Notes: generated by a model not told the origin, from the sequence alone. A stretch of 64,000 nucleotides of DNA from Balneola sp. MJW-20 (GCF_040811775.1 NZ_JBFNXW010000001.1:1612001-1676000); one strand, 5' to 3'. Positions 26,886-35,968 are shown, counted from the first letter of the stretch. Translations and numbers: made by a program.

Positions 26886-27666
26886 TCTCTATCTCTCCTC
26901 TCATAAAGGTGATCACTTTCCCGCTGATCTCTACCCTGTCTCCCTTCACAACACAATGAAGTTCACCAGCTCGATGGGAAACTTGCCTGGCTTTGAGTTC
27001 ATTCTTATCCAGTTTCTTAGCCCAGTATGGTGCCGATTTTGTATGAGCTGAACCGGTAACAGGATCTTCATCCACACCGGACTGAGGTGCAAAGAACCGG
27101 GATACAAAATCTACCTCATCGCCGGGTGCAGTAACGATCACTCCGCGGGCGTCCACTTCCTTCAGAAGCCTGAAATCGGGATTCAGGTCTACTACTTCTT
27201 GTTCAGATCCAAGTTCGATCAGGTAATCATCTGATTTATATACATTTTCTTCCATCGGCGGCAGTCCGAGTGCTTCGAACAAAATAGCCGGTGCATGTAC
27301 TTTCTCTACAACGGAAACCGGAAAATTCATAGTTAGCCCGTAACCCGACCTTTTTACGGTCAGCCTTCCGCTCAGTGTATCAAAAGCGATCTCTTCTTTT
27401 GAATAACCCATTTCATTGAACAGGACATGAGCGGTTGCCAGTGTGGCATGACCACATAACTCTACCTCGGTTGACGGAGTGAACCATCTTAAATGGAAGC
27501 TATCTCCGGTCTGCTTAAAGAAGGCAGTTTCAGATAAATTGTTTTCGGCAGCTATATTCTGCATCTCCTTATCAGAGGGCCACTTTTCCAGAGGACATAC
27601 TGCTGCGGGATTGCCTCCGAACCTATGATCGGTAAATGCGTCTACCTGATAGATTGGTAATTTCAT
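26878..27666 (-). CDS. PhzF-family isomerase-like protein
   Basis: A 262-residue member of the PhzF/DapF-fold family. N-terminal YQVDAFTDHRFGGNPAAV, catalytic Glu46 in NNLSETAFF, LRWFTPSTEVELCGHATLA with the conserved GHAT, and FFAPQSGVDEDPVTGSAH near residue 205. Such proteins are widespread outside phenazine producers and mostly of unknown substrate; no phenazine genes are nearby, so a phenazine role is unlikely. Divergent from mutS2. Confidence 0.87.
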   Translation of the reverse strand: MKLPIYQVDAFTDHRFGGNPAAVCPLEKWPSDKEMQNIAAENNLSETAFFKQTGDSFHLRWFTPSTEVELCGHATLATAHVLFNEMGYSKEEIAFDTLSGRLTVKRSGYGLTMNFPVSVVEKVHAPAILFEALGLPPMEENVYKSDDYLIELGSEQEVVDLNPDFRLLKEVDARGVIVTAPGDEVDFVSRFFAPQSGVDEDPVTGSAHTKSAPYWAKKLDKNELKARQVSHRAGELHCVVKGDRVEISGKVITFMRGEIEIA

Positions 27667-27688
27667 AGAGGAGCAAATTAACGTTATC

Positions 27689-27707
27689 TTTTGTTAGGGT
27701 AACCTAA
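27689..27707. promoter_or_regulatory. DtxR-box-like palindrome between phzF-like gene and mutS2
   Basis: TTTTGTTAGGGTAACCTAA matches the published DtxR/IdeR 19-bp consensus at 16 of 19 positions and contains TTAGG-n4-CCTAA. It lies 23 bp from each divergent start. It differs from the TTAGA-type boxes elsewhere in the window, so its status is uncertain. Confidence 0.3.
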
Positions 27708-27729
27708 GGTAAAAATTTCAAATTAGCAG

Positions 27730-30144
27730 ATGCGTCTATACCCACCGTCCATTACAGAAAAACTCGGTTTTGATCAGATCAAAGAAGCGGCTATTGATGC
27801 TGCTATGTCGGACCGGACCCGGGAAAAACTAGAAGTATGGACTGCCTCATCCGACCCGAAAGAAGTCCATTTATGGCTGAATGAGACCAAAGAAATGATG
27901 GACATCCTCAGGAACCCGGATCCTTTCCCACTGGATCAGGTCCCTGAAATCCGTGACTTCCTTTCTCAGGCTTCTGCAGAAGACAGTATTATTGCTCTGG
28001 CAGCCTTTGTAAAAATTTTCAAAGTATCTACGATTTCGCGCAGAACCCGTAAGTTTTTCAAGCGCAATCATGAGGAATATCCGGACTGTAAGAGAGTTTC
28101 CGAAGGAATCGTACCGCTCAAAGAACTGGAACAGGAGATCAAAGGAAAAGTTACGGAGTATGGAGAACTCCGGGACGATGCCAGTCCCGAACTGAAGCGT
28201 ATCCGGAAGCAGATCAACGGGAAGAAAAATGACCTGAGAAGTACCATTAACCGGATCATGAAAAATGCCACTAAAGACGGCATGACCTCCGATGAAGGTG
28301 CAACGATTCGTAACGGCAGAATGGTGATCCCTATTCAGGCTGAGTATAAACGTAAAGTTCAGGGTTTTGTACATGATGTATCATCAACGGGACAAACGGT
28401 ATACCTCGAACCTGTGGAAGCACTGCATCTGAATAACGAGATCCGTCAGCTGGAGGCAGAAGAACAAAATGAAATTGAACGTATTCTTCGTTCGCTGACC
28501 CGGCAGGTCAGGGTAAATACCCCCTTCCTGCGACAGAATATTGAAGCACTCTCTGATCTGGACTTGATCGTATGCCGGGCCAAGGTGAGCCTTCTGCTGG
28601 AGGGTGATATTCCGATCGTATCAGATCAAGTGATCCTGGATCTGAAAAAAGCAGAGAACCCTATTCTCAAACTGAAGAATACCAAGCTAAAACCTTCAGA
28701 AAGAGAAAAGATCATTCCCTTGGACCTACGTCTGGAAGAAGATGAGCGTTGCCTGATGGTAACCGGTCCTAATGCCGGAGGTAAATCCGTTGCCATGAAA
28801 ACCATCGGACTTTGCTCGATGATGATTCAGGCCGGCTTTGGGATTCCTGCAGATCCGACCTCCGAACTTCCAATCTTCAGAGGTTTTTTCGTAGACATGG
28901 GAGACGATCAATCGATTGAGAATGACCTCAGCACCTTCTCATCCAGATTAAAATGGATGCAGGAAACGGTCGATAATTTTGAAAAAGGATCTCTGGTGCT
29001 TATTGATGAAGCCGCAGCCGGAACCGACCCAGACGAAGGATCTGCTCTTTTCCAGGCACTGCTAGAACATCTCCTGAGATCTCATTGTAAGATCGTAGTC
29101 ACAACACATCATGGTTCCCTCAAGGTCTTTGCTCATGAGCATCAATATGCCATAAACGGATCCATGGAATTTGATCAGGAAAACCTATCTCCGACCTATC
29201 AGTTTAAAAAAGGTATCCCTGGCAGTTCATATGCTTTTGAGATCGCCCAAAGGATGAACATATCCAAACCCATTCTGGATCGGAGCCGTGAGCTGGTTGG
29301 GGAAGCCAAGGAAGCCATGGAGTCACTGATCTCTGAACTTGAGACCCGCACACAGGAAGCGAATGAACTCAAAAAGAAATATGATGAGCTTTATTCCAAA
29401 ACAGAAAAAGATAAAAACCGATACGAAAATAAACTGGCCTCCATAGACCGGGAGAAAGAGAAGATCAGGGAAAAAGCACTCAAAGAGGCCAAGCATATAA
29501 TGGATACGGCTAATCAGCGGATCGAAAGTGCCGTGCAACAGATCATCGAAAAAGACAAAGCAGATAAAGATGAGATCAGGCAGATCCGCAAAGATGTGGA
29601 CGAACAGAAGGTGGATATTGAAGAATCCCTGAATGAGATCGAGGATCAGAAGACCGCAAGAGAACGCACTTCAAAAGAACCACCAAAAGTCGGTGATGCC
29701 GTACGATTCAAAGACGGAAACACCACTGGGGAACTGGTCGAAATGCAGGGTAAGAAAGCCGTGGTCCTGGCCGGGGGGCTTACCCTGAAGACCAATTACA
29801 AAAACCTGATCAAGGTAGAAAAGGTCGAGCGGAAGAAGAAAACGAAATCACGCGCCCGCTCTTCCATTATTGTGGGTGACTCCGATCTGACCAGTGAAGC
29901 CATGAAACCTTCCTTGCATGTGCGCGGACTAAGAGCCGATGAAGCTCTGAAAGAAGTAACCAAATATCTGGACAAAGCCATCTTTCGCGGAATCAACCGG
30001 GTTGAGATCGTACACGGTAAAGGAGACGGCATCCTGAAAGACCAGATCCAGAGTTATCTTCACACCCGCGATGATGTCAAAAGCTTCGAACTTGCTCCGG
30101 TCGACCAGGGCGGAGCCGGATGCACCGTGGTGCATTTGAAGTGA
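27730..30144 (+). CDS. mutS2: MutS2 ATPase with Smr endonuclease domain
   Basis: An 804-residue MutS2 homologue. In other bacteria MutS2 rescues collided ribosomes or limits recombination, and it lacks the mismatch-recognition domain. Core and clamp helices run to about residue 320, then the ATPase with Walker A GPNAGGKSVAM (from residue 346), the MGDDQSIENDLSTFSSRL signature and Walker B LVLIDEAAAGTDPDEG. A long charged coiled coil (about 520-640) follows, then a KOW-like segment and the C-terminal Smr domain (about 725-804) with LHVRGLRADEA and HGKGDG. Length is normal for the family. Confidence 0.95.
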   Translation: MRLYPPSITEKLGFDQIKEAAIDAAMSDRTREKLEVWTASSDPKEVHLWLNETKEMMDILRNPDPFPLDQVPEIRDFLSQASAEDSIIALAAFVKIFKVSTISRRTRKFFKRNHEEYPDCKRVSEGIVPLKELEQEIKGKVTEYGELRDDASPELKRIRKQINGKKNDLRSTINRIMKNATKDGMTSDEGATIRNGRMVIPIQAEYKRKVQGFVHDVSSTGQTVYLEPVEALHLNNEIRQLEAEEQNEIERILRSLTRQVRVNTPFLRQNIEALSDLDLIVCRAKVSLLLEGDIPIVSDQVILDLKKAENPILKLKNTKLKPSEREKIIPLDLRLEEDERCLMVTGPNAGGKSVAMKTIGLCSMMIQAGFGIPADPTSELPIFRGFFVDMGDDQSIENDLSTFSSRLKWMQETVDNFEKGSLVLIDEAAAGTDPDEGSALFQALLEHLLRSHCKIVVTTHHGSLKVFAHEHQYAINGSMEFDQENLSPTYQFKKGIPGSSYAFEIAQRMNISKPILDRSRELVGEAKEAMESLISELETRTQEANELKKKYDELYSKTEKDKNRYENKLASIDREKEKIREKALKEAKHIMDTANQRIESAVQQIIEKDKADKDEIRQIRKDVDEQKVDIEESLNEIEDQKTARERTSKEPPKVGDAVRFKDGNTTGELVEMQGKKAVVLAGGLTLKTNYKNLIKVEKVERKKKTKSRARSSIIVGDSDLTSEAMKPSLHVRGLRADEALKEVTKYLDKAIFRGINRVEIVHGKGDGILKDQIQSYLHTRDDVKSFELAPVDQGGAGCTVVHLK

Positions 30145-30248
30145 TCTGGAATCAATGACGATGACTGATCGATCTGCGATGGTCCCCAATGAATCTGGGC
30201 AGGCTTTATATGGCCAGTTCTGAAAAGTTCTGGCTTATAATAATTTTT

Positions 30249-30926
30249 TCAGTCCTCTAAATAGACGAACCTCTCCAGCCTGGCAAGCTCCTTGTCGTCT
30301 ACATATTTACCGATCTCTTTACGGAATTGCTCCATGCTGGTATAGGGTCGGTATTCTACAAACTCATGGGCCATGCGGTCTCCTACTCCCGGCAAAGCTT
30401 TGATGTCTTCTTCAGACGCGGTATTTAATTCAACGGGAACAAAGACATAATTTTCATATCGGGCTACTTCCTCTTCATCCACATACTTTCCGATCTCTCT
30501 TCTGAATTGCAGAATACTGCTATAAGGTCTGTATTCCTCAAATTCATGAGCCATACGATCACCAACACCAGGAATCATTTTAAAGTCTGCTTCTTCTGTG
30601 GTGTTCAGATTCATCGGGACAAATATCTTCCGGTATAACTCTTCCTTATCCATATCATCTCCCATGATCGCATCAAAGGCATTCATGCTAAGAAAGGGTC
30701 TGTTTTCCATGATCTGAGTGATCATTTCTGCAGAAATTCCAATACTGCTAAGGTCTGATTCAGTTGCCAGGTTTGCATTAAAAACTGCATCGGAAATGGA
30801 CTTTTCGGCTGAGGACTGTTCGTTCGCGGTGTCACCGGAGTTCATCTCATTCTTCGGAGCTTCGCAAGCTGTGATCACTAAGCCGAATAGGGTAAAACTA
30901 AATACTAATTTCAGGAATGTTCTCAT
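30249..30926 (-). CDS. Lipoprotein with three ComEA-like helix-hairpin-helix modules
   Basis: A 225-residue predicted lipoprotein (signal peptide, lipobox VITAC, Cys21). After a Ser/Glu-rich linker it has a diverged first module (residues about 50-100), then two nearly identical modules beginning MIPGVGDRMAHEF and ALPGVGDRMAHEF. Each continues EYRPY(S/T)S..QFR(R/K)EIGKYVD. GVG within a helix-hairpin-helix is the ComEA-type nucleic-acid-binding signature, though in a surface or periplasmic lipoprotein the ligand could differ. Its ATG overlaps the stop of the upstream membrane gene (ATGA). Function is not known. Confidence 0.75.
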   Translation of the reverse strand: MRTFLKLVFSFTLFGLVITACEAPKNEMNSGDTANEQSSAEKSISDAVFNANLATESDLSSIGISAEMITQIMENRPFLSMNAFDAIMGDDMDKEELYRKIFVPMNLNTTEEADFKMIPGVGDRMAHEFEEYRPYSSILQFRREIGKYVDEEEVARYENYVFVPVELNTASEEDIKALPGVGDRMAHEFVEYRPYTSMEQFRKEIGKYVDDKELARLERFVYLED

Positions 30927-31360
30927 TGTTGATCTACAATTATTTTTAAAAATATAAAACCAATTAGTGCTAATGCGATCATGCTGCCCGGTGCCAGGGC
31001 CGGCAGTGCTCCCGATAGACTATCAACTATCAGATCCCAGCCACCAGAAGTTGGTTTCATCTCTGTTTCAAATTCATAATTGGCTTTCAGATGCAAAAAA
31101 GTGCCATATATACCAGTTATGGTCAAAATGGATAAAATGATCTTGAAGAAAACTATGGTAGAGGTTGTCCTTCGAAAATAGAGGATAACCGCTGCGGGCA
31201 GAGAAACACCAATACTGAATACGGGGATCAGTTGTTTTGAATCCTCATAATGACCCAGAAGGAACAATTCTATCACTACACCGCTCATCATAAACAGAAG
31301 AGCTGCCAATGTGATCTGACCCAGACTAAACCGATCAGCGATATTTTTCGGTTGCTGCAT
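30923..31360 (-). CDS. Small membrane protein of unknown function
   Basis: A 145-residue protein with about four hydrophobic segments (near residues 14-34, 46-62, 69-90 and 118-142). I recognise no family. It is translationally coupled to the HhH lipoprotein downstream. The inverted repeat at 31401-31423 lies 41 bp upstream of its start, so both genes may share control. No catalytic or binding motif is visible. Confidence 0.6.
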   Translation of the reverse strand: MQQPKNIADRFSLGQITLAALLFMMSGVVIELFLLGHYEDSKQLIPVFSIGVSLPAAVILYFRRTTSTIVFFKIILSILTITGIYGTFLHLKANYEFETEMKPTSGGWDLIVDSLSGALPALAPGSMIALALIGFIFLKIIVDQQ

Positions 31361-31400
31361 GATTGCGCTTTAATTCGGCTCAAAAGATAAGATTTAATTT

Positions 31401-31423
31401 TTATTTAAATCAAATCTAAATAA
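31401..31423. promoter_or_regulatory. Inverted repeat upstream of the membrane protein/HhH lipoprotein pair
   Basis: TTATTTA (31401-31407) and TAAATAA (31417-31423) form a 23-bp inverted repeat. It contains TTAAA-TCAAA-TCTAA, similar to TTAGA-n5-TCTAA boxes at 33472 and 33521. It might be a site for the same regulator, but it is AT-rich and the match is weak. Confidence 0.35.
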
Positions 31424-31495
31424 GAAGAATGTTCCGAATCTACGGCTGAACATAGATGACAGGTACCATACTTGGAGCTTCTAACAAAATAAAAC

Positions 31496-31858
31496 CTAAA
31501 GTAAGCCTTCTTCCTCCAGCATCTCCAGGGTTTCCACGGCGTGTCTCATATGCGGGATCACAATACTGCCGCCAACGATCAGGGCAACATTTAATGCATC
31601 CACGATCTCTTCCTTGGCAGACCCGGTCTTGGCGCATTGCTCCAGGTGATAATCGATGCAGTCATTACAGCGAAGTACGGCCGAAGCTACCAATCCCAGC
31701 AGTTCCTTGGTCTGCTTAGGAAGTGCACCATCGCGGTAGGTATTGGAATCCATATTAAAGAAGCGTTTGATCCCGAGGTGATCTAGTCCCAGAACTTTTT
31801 CATTCTGTTCACTTCTATTTTCACGGAATCTTTGCAGTCGGTTTTTATCTTCACTCAT
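31496..31858 (-). CDS. Carboxymuconolactone decarboxylase/AhpD-family protein
   Basis: A 120-residue single-domain member of the CMD family. It has Cys64-x2-Cys67-x3-His71 (RCNDCIDYHLEQC), the redox-active arrangement known from AhpD-like alkylhydroperoxidases, followed by GSAKEEIVDALNVALIVGGS. A peroxidase or thiol-redox role is therefore more likely than decarboxylation. It is divergent from the SGNH hydrolase with about 60 bp between starts. Confidence 0.82.
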   Translation of the reverse strand: MSEDKNRLQRFRENRSEQNEKVLGLDHLGIKRFFNMDSNTYRDGALPKQTKELLGLVASAVLRCNDCIDYHLEQCAKTGSAKEEIVDALNVALIVGGSIVIPHMRHAVETLEMLEEEGLL

Positions 31859-31917
31859 GGTCTTGTTGGCCTGTCTTCAAATCTTTAGTATAATTGCTGT
31901 TGAAGATAATCAGCCTG

Positions 31918-33420
31918 ATGGGAAAAAAGCAGAAAAAACATAAGCTGGTGGTAATGGGTGATTCCCTTTCTCAGGGTTTCAACAACGGAGGTATTTACCG
32001 GACGGATCTGAATTTCCCTTCTTTCATTGCCCGTTGTTTCGATCCGGATCCTCATTTCGAGCAGCCATCCTTTATTGCACAGGCCGGTATTCCCCTGAAC
32101 CTGGAAGTTCTGCTGAGGGGAATCGAACAACAGTATGGAAAAGAAATTGACTGGACGGATTACCTGCCTGCTGCAAATCATATGTTCAAATCCCTGAAAC
32201 GCATAAAAAACCACTGGGAAGGCAGTGTAAGAACTTTATCGGTAGACCGAAACGAGCCCTATCATAATCAGTCAATATGGGGTTTTTCAGTAAGTGACTC
32301 CTGGGTTGTAAATGGTCATGATAGCAGGGAATATATCCGGAATAACAAAGAACGTTATACCGTATTCAATATGCTTCCGGAACATGCCATGTACACCACC
32401 GCTCAGATGGTCCTGAATCCGGCCCTGGGGAGTAAAAGAGAAATGTGTACTCAGATGGATAACATTCAGACCCTGAATGAGAACGGGGGGATCGAAAACC
32501 TGATCGTTTGTCTGGGACATAATAATATAATCAGTGCGGTGACCGACCTTGAGCTGAAATGGTCTACGGAAGATAACATGGAAAATTTTCCAGCTCACCG
32601 TGATGTAACCGTATACCGGCCGGAACACTTCGAAAAAGTATATAGAGAGATGGCCGAGAAAATCAAAAAGATCAATCCGGACCGGGTCTTTGTCCCTACT
32701 TTAGTATACGTAACCATTCCCCCGGTTTGCCGAGGAGTCAACTCTGAGATCTCCGGTCAGCATTTTGGTTACTTCGATTATTATACCCGCTTCTGGATCT
32801 GGGATGATAACTTCGATCCTGATAAACACCCCTACCTTACCAAGGATCAGGCTATTGAACTCGATCTGACGGTAGACGAATACAATCATATCATCCGGAA
32901 GATCGCCAAAGAATATGGATGGCATGTAGTACCGCTTGGAAGAAATGTTTCTGCCATGGCCAGAAGAAGGCTTGGAGGTGAAATTCATCGTAGTTATCCG
33001 GATGAACTTGCCGCGGCATTAAAAAGAAATCCGGGCACGGCACATCTTGTAAATGAAGCAGGAGAAGTAAAGCTGACCACTGATTATATACGACTAAATG
33101 ACGACGGCACTATACGGCGGGGCGGCATATTCAGTCTGGATGGCTTACATCCCACTACGATTGCATACGGATTAATGGCCAATACTTTTGTTCAGGTCAT
33201 GAAAAGTGCCGGTGTACGATTTCAGAAAGATATTGACTGGGACCTGGTCGTTTCCGAAGACACGCTGGTAAATGATCCTCCTATATTACTCCGCGAACTC
33301 AAGCATGTTCTAAGCTATCTGGGCATGGGACATCACGAACGCTTTATGAACATCGGCAAAAGTCTGCTCACCTTTATGATGCAATCTTTTTCCTCCAGTC
33401 AGAAAGAAATCATCGAGTAG
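31918..33420 (+). CDS. SGNH/GDSL-family hydrolase
   Basis: A 500-residue protein, larger than most single-domain SGNH esterases. Block I is VVMGDSLSQGFNNGG near the N-terminus with the likely nucleophile Ser, block III GHNN near residue 205 (VCLGHNN), and block V DGLHPT near residue 418 giving catalytic Asp and His. The start at the ATG 31918 is preferred over an in-frame TTG at 31894. No signal peptide is evident. Substrate is unknown; family members act on lipids, esters or acylated sugars. It precedes the metal-uptake unit but is separated from it by the operator region. Confidence 0.8.
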   Translation: MGKKQKKHKLVVMGDSLSQGFNNGGIYRTDLNFPSFIARCFDPDPHFEQPSFIAQAGIPLNLEVLLRGIEQQYGKEIDWTDYLPAANHMFKSLKRIKNHWEGSVRTLSVDRNEPYHNQSIWGFSVSDSWVVNGHDSREYIRNNKERYTVFNMLPEHAMYTTAQMVLNPALGSKREMCTQMDNIQTLNENGGIENLIVCLGHNNIISAVTDLELKWSTEDNMENFPAHRDVTVYRPEHFEKVYREMAEKIKKINPDRVFVPTLVYVTIPPVCRGVNSEISGQHFGYFDYYTRFWIWDDNFDPDKHPYLTKDQAIELDLTVDEYNHIIRKIAKEYGWHVVPLGRNVSAMARRRLGGEIHRSYPDELAAALKRNPGTAHLVNEAGEVKLTTDYIRLNDDGTIRRGGIFSLDGLHPTTIAYGLMANTFVQVMKSAGVRFQKDIDWDLVVSEDTLVNDPPILLRELKHVLSYLGMGHHERFMNIGKSLLTFMMQSFSSSQKEIIE

Positions 33421-33471
33421 TACCCTCTTAATCCCCTCTCTTCCAACATCATATAGAGCTCCTATCTTTAT

Positions 33472-33535
33472 TTAGATTTAATCTATTTAAACGTTGAGAC
33501 TATTTGAAAAGGTTCTTAAATTAGACTCGTTCTAA
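33472..33535. promoter_or_regulatory. Two TTAGA-n5-TCTA inverted repeats before the metal-uptake operon
   Basis: TTAGA-TTTAA-TCTAT (33472-33486, inner palindrome TAGATT-T-AATCTA) and TTAGA-CTCGT-TCTAA (33521-33535) lie 49 bp apart, the second 30 bp before the DUF4856 gene. Both resemble half-sites of the DtxR/MntR family, and a DtxR-family gene lies 10 kb downstream. Placement right before a likely metal-uptake operon supports an operator role. Confidence 0.5.
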
Positions 33536-33564
33536 ATAAATGATTCCTTAAATAATCCTACATC

Positions 33565-34788
33565 ATGAGAGTAAAATCGTTCTTTTTGACAACTATATCG
33601 GCGTTCCTTTTCATTTCATGCGACGTCACCAATTCGGGCGATACAACAAGTATCCCAACTCCTTCTGTTTATGAATTTAGCAGAAATGGCAGCTCTACCG
33701 TCTCATTTACCGGACAAACTACCCGTATTGAAATGGGCGAAGAACTAATAGCAGCTCTGAAAGATTTTGACAACACCACTACAGAACTACTGTTTCAAAT
33801 GTACCGGAATGAAAGCTCCGGTGGAGATGATGTCAACCCTTTCTCCTCAACAAAACTAAATTCTTCAGCAAAAAATATTAAAGGTAAAGTTGCAGCATCT
33901 GTGGACCTTTTCTCCGGTGAATCAGTGGCTAGCGCCGAGATCAAAAATGATTTCGAAGAATGGATGGAAAAGCAGGTGAATGAAGTTTTTCCGAATGAAA
34001 ATACCCTGGCAGAGCCGGGTGTAGCGGGACAAATCGCTGAAGGAACCGTTACCCGCTATATCAATGCACAAGGTCTTGAATACGATCAGATGGTCAACAA
34101 AGGACTCATTGGAGCATTGATGACCGATCAGATCCTGAACAACTACCTGAGTCCGGCCAAACTGGACGAAGGCACCAATGTCCAGGAAAACGACCAAAAA
34201 GTACTGGTAGAGGGCCAAAATTATACCCTTATGGAGCATTATTGGGACGAAGCATATGGATATGTTTACGGAACCTCACAAGACCCTTCCAACCCGAACG
34301 CAACGATCGGCAGTGATGACAGCTTTCTGAATAAGTATCTTGGCCGACTTGAGGGAGATGAAGACTTCGCAGGCACCTCTCAGGAGATCTTTAATGCATT
34401 CGCTCTGGGGCGTGCTGCCATCGTTGCCGGTGATTACGATCTTAGAGACCGACAGGCAGATATTCTCCGACAGAAGATCTCAGAAGTGATCGGAATCCGT
34501 GCCGTGTTTTACTTGTTAACTGCACAGGATCTGCTTTCACAGCCATCTCCTGACCTTGGCGCTGCATTCCATGATCTTTCAGAAGCTTATGGTTTCATTT
34601 ACAGCCTGCAGTTTACCCGCAGACCGGGAACTAATTCACCCTATGTGAGCAGGACCCAGGTTAATTCCTATTTATCTTTATTGACTGAAGGCAATGGACT
34701 TTGGGATGTTGACCCTGAAGCACTGGGCAATATGGCTCAGCAGATAGCGGATGAATTCGAGTTCACAACCGAACAGGCAGCAAACTAA
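33565..34788 (+). CDS. DUF4856-family lipoprotein
   Basis: A 407-residue predicted lipoprotein (MRVKSFFLTTISAFLFISC, lipobox Cys19). The mature start VYEFSRNGSSTVSFTGQTTRIEMGEEL is typical of DUF4856 proteins of marine Bacteroidetes, which occur beside imelysins. The rest is helical with no catalytic motif visible. First gene of a five-gene unit (gap 59 bp to the imelysin gene) encoding cell-surface and membrane proteins with a FecA-like receptor. A role in metal capture at the outer membrane is inferred from context; biochemical function is unknown. Confidence 0.78.
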   Translation: MRVKSFFLTTISAFLFISCDVTNSGDTTSIPTPSVYEFSRNGSSTVSFTGQTTRIEMGEELIAALKDFDNTTTELLFQMYRNESSGGDDVNPFSSTKLNSSAKNIKGKVAASVDLFSGESVASAEIKNDFEEWMEKQVNEVFPNENTLAEPGVAGQIAEGTVTRYINAQGLEYDQMVNKGLIGALMTDQILNNYLSPAKLDEGTNVQENDQKVLVEGQNYTLMEHYWDEAYGYVYGTSQDPSNPNATIGSDDSFLNKYLGRLEGDEDFAGTSQEIFNAFALGRAAIVAGDYDLRDRQADILRQKISEVIGIRAVFYLLTAQDLLSQPSPDLGAAFHDLSEAYGFIYSLQFTRRPGTNSPYVSRTQVNSYLSLLTEGNGLWDVDPEALGNMAQQIADEFEFTTEQAAN

Positions 34789-34847
34789 ATAAATACAGAT
34801 CAGGTTCTTCTTTCTGAACGGAGTTCCTGTTTCAAATAACGATTTCT

Positions 34848-35960
34848 ATGAGAAAACTTAGTTTCTTATTCATAACCATTTTATTTCTTGGTGTTTCTTG
34901 TGGTGACAATACTCCCAGTGGTCCATCACCGGATGATTTCGATAGGCAGGCCATCCTGATCAACTGGTCTGACAACATTATTATTCCGGCATTCAGAAAC
35001 ATGAGTACGGAGAGCGCGGGACTTAGGTCTGAAACTGAGTCTTTTGTTCAGTCTCCGACAGTACAAAACCTCACTTCACTGCGGGAAGCATGGGAAACCG
35101 CTTACCTGGCATTTCAGCATGTATCTATGTTTGAAATGGGTGTCGCCATGGATCTTCGTTATCGTGATAACCTGAACATTTATCCGACCAACCCCGATGA
35201 GATCGAAGAAAGCATCAACAGCGGCAGCTGGAATTTTGATCTTCCATCTTTGAATGACAGCCAGGGTTTTCCAGCACTGGATTATTTGATAAACGGCCTT
35301 GCTGCTACGGATGCTGAGATCGTGGAATTCTACACCACTAATCCCGCTGCCGAGCAATATCGCAGCTACTTGCTTGATCTAACCCTGCGTATTGAAACCC
35401 TGACAAATACGGTACTTGAGGACTGGACCTCAGGTTATAGGGATGAATTCGTAAATAATTCCGGTAATGGTGCTAATGCGTCACTCGACATGATGGTCAA
35501 TGACTATATCTACTATTATGAACGTAACTTACGCGCCGGAAAGATCGGTATCCCCGCCGGAGTATTTTCTGGCAACCCATTGAGTACACACGTGGAGGCC
35601 TATTACTCCGATGGTTTCTCTAAGGCATTATTTATGGAGTCTCTTACCGCAGTAAGGAATTTCTTTAACGGTGATCATTTTGATTCACAAAACAGTGGTG
35701 AAAGTCTGAGTTCATACCTTCAGTATCTGCAGTCTATGAAGGAATCCGTTGATCTCTCCACTCTGATCGACGAACAATTTGTATCCGCAGAAAATGCTGC
35801 AGCAGCACTTTCTCCCGACTTCAGACAGCAGGTAGAAGACGACAATACTCTTATGCTTGCTACCTACGATCAGCTGCAGGCAAATGTGGTTCTCCTGAAA
35901 GTAGACATGCTGCAATCACTTAATATTAATGTAGATTATGTAGATGCAGATGGAGACTGA
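34848..35960 (+). CDS. Imelysin-family (M75-like) lipoprotein
   Basis: A 370-residue predicted lipoprotein (lipobox GVSC, Cys18) of the imelysin/IrpA family, helical-bundle proteins linked to iron uptake. LREAWETAYLAFQHVSMFEMGVA near residues 78-100 and NIYPTNPDEIEESINSGSW are family-like. The GxHxxE motif said to bind metal is changed to GFPALDYL (residues 140-147), so His is Pro and Glu is Asp, and metal binding at that site would have to differ. The next gene starts 8 bp after its stop, so they are cotranscribed. Confidence 0.82.
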   Translation: MRKLSFLFITILFLGVSCGDNTPSGPSPDDFDRQAILINWSDNIIIPAFRNMSTESAGLRSETESFVQSPTVQNLTSLREAWETAYLAFQHVSMFEMGVAMDLRYRDNLNIYPTNPDEIEESINSGSWNFDLPSLNDSQGFPALDYLINGLAATDAEIVEFYTTNPAAEQYRSYLLDLTLRIETLTNTVLEDWTSGYRDEFVNNSGNGANASLDMMVNDYIYYYERNLRAGKIGIPAGVFSGNPLSTHVEAYYSDGFSKALFMESLTAVRNFFNGDHFDSQNSGESLSSYLQYLQSMKESVDLSTLIDEQFVSAENAAAALSPDFRQQVEDDNTLMLATYDQLQANVVLLKVDMLQSLNINVDYVDADGD

Positions 35961-35968
35961 TCATTGAT

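Noticed and set aside
26878..27666. Phenazine biosynthesis gene
   Set aside because: PhzF-family folds are common in non-producers and no other phenazine gene is in the window.
30211..30236. GCCAG...CTGGC hairpin between mutS2 and the HhH lipoprotein gene as a terminator
   Set aside because: Stem of five pairs with a 12-nt loop and no clean T run; also explained by a direct repeat of AGTTCTG.
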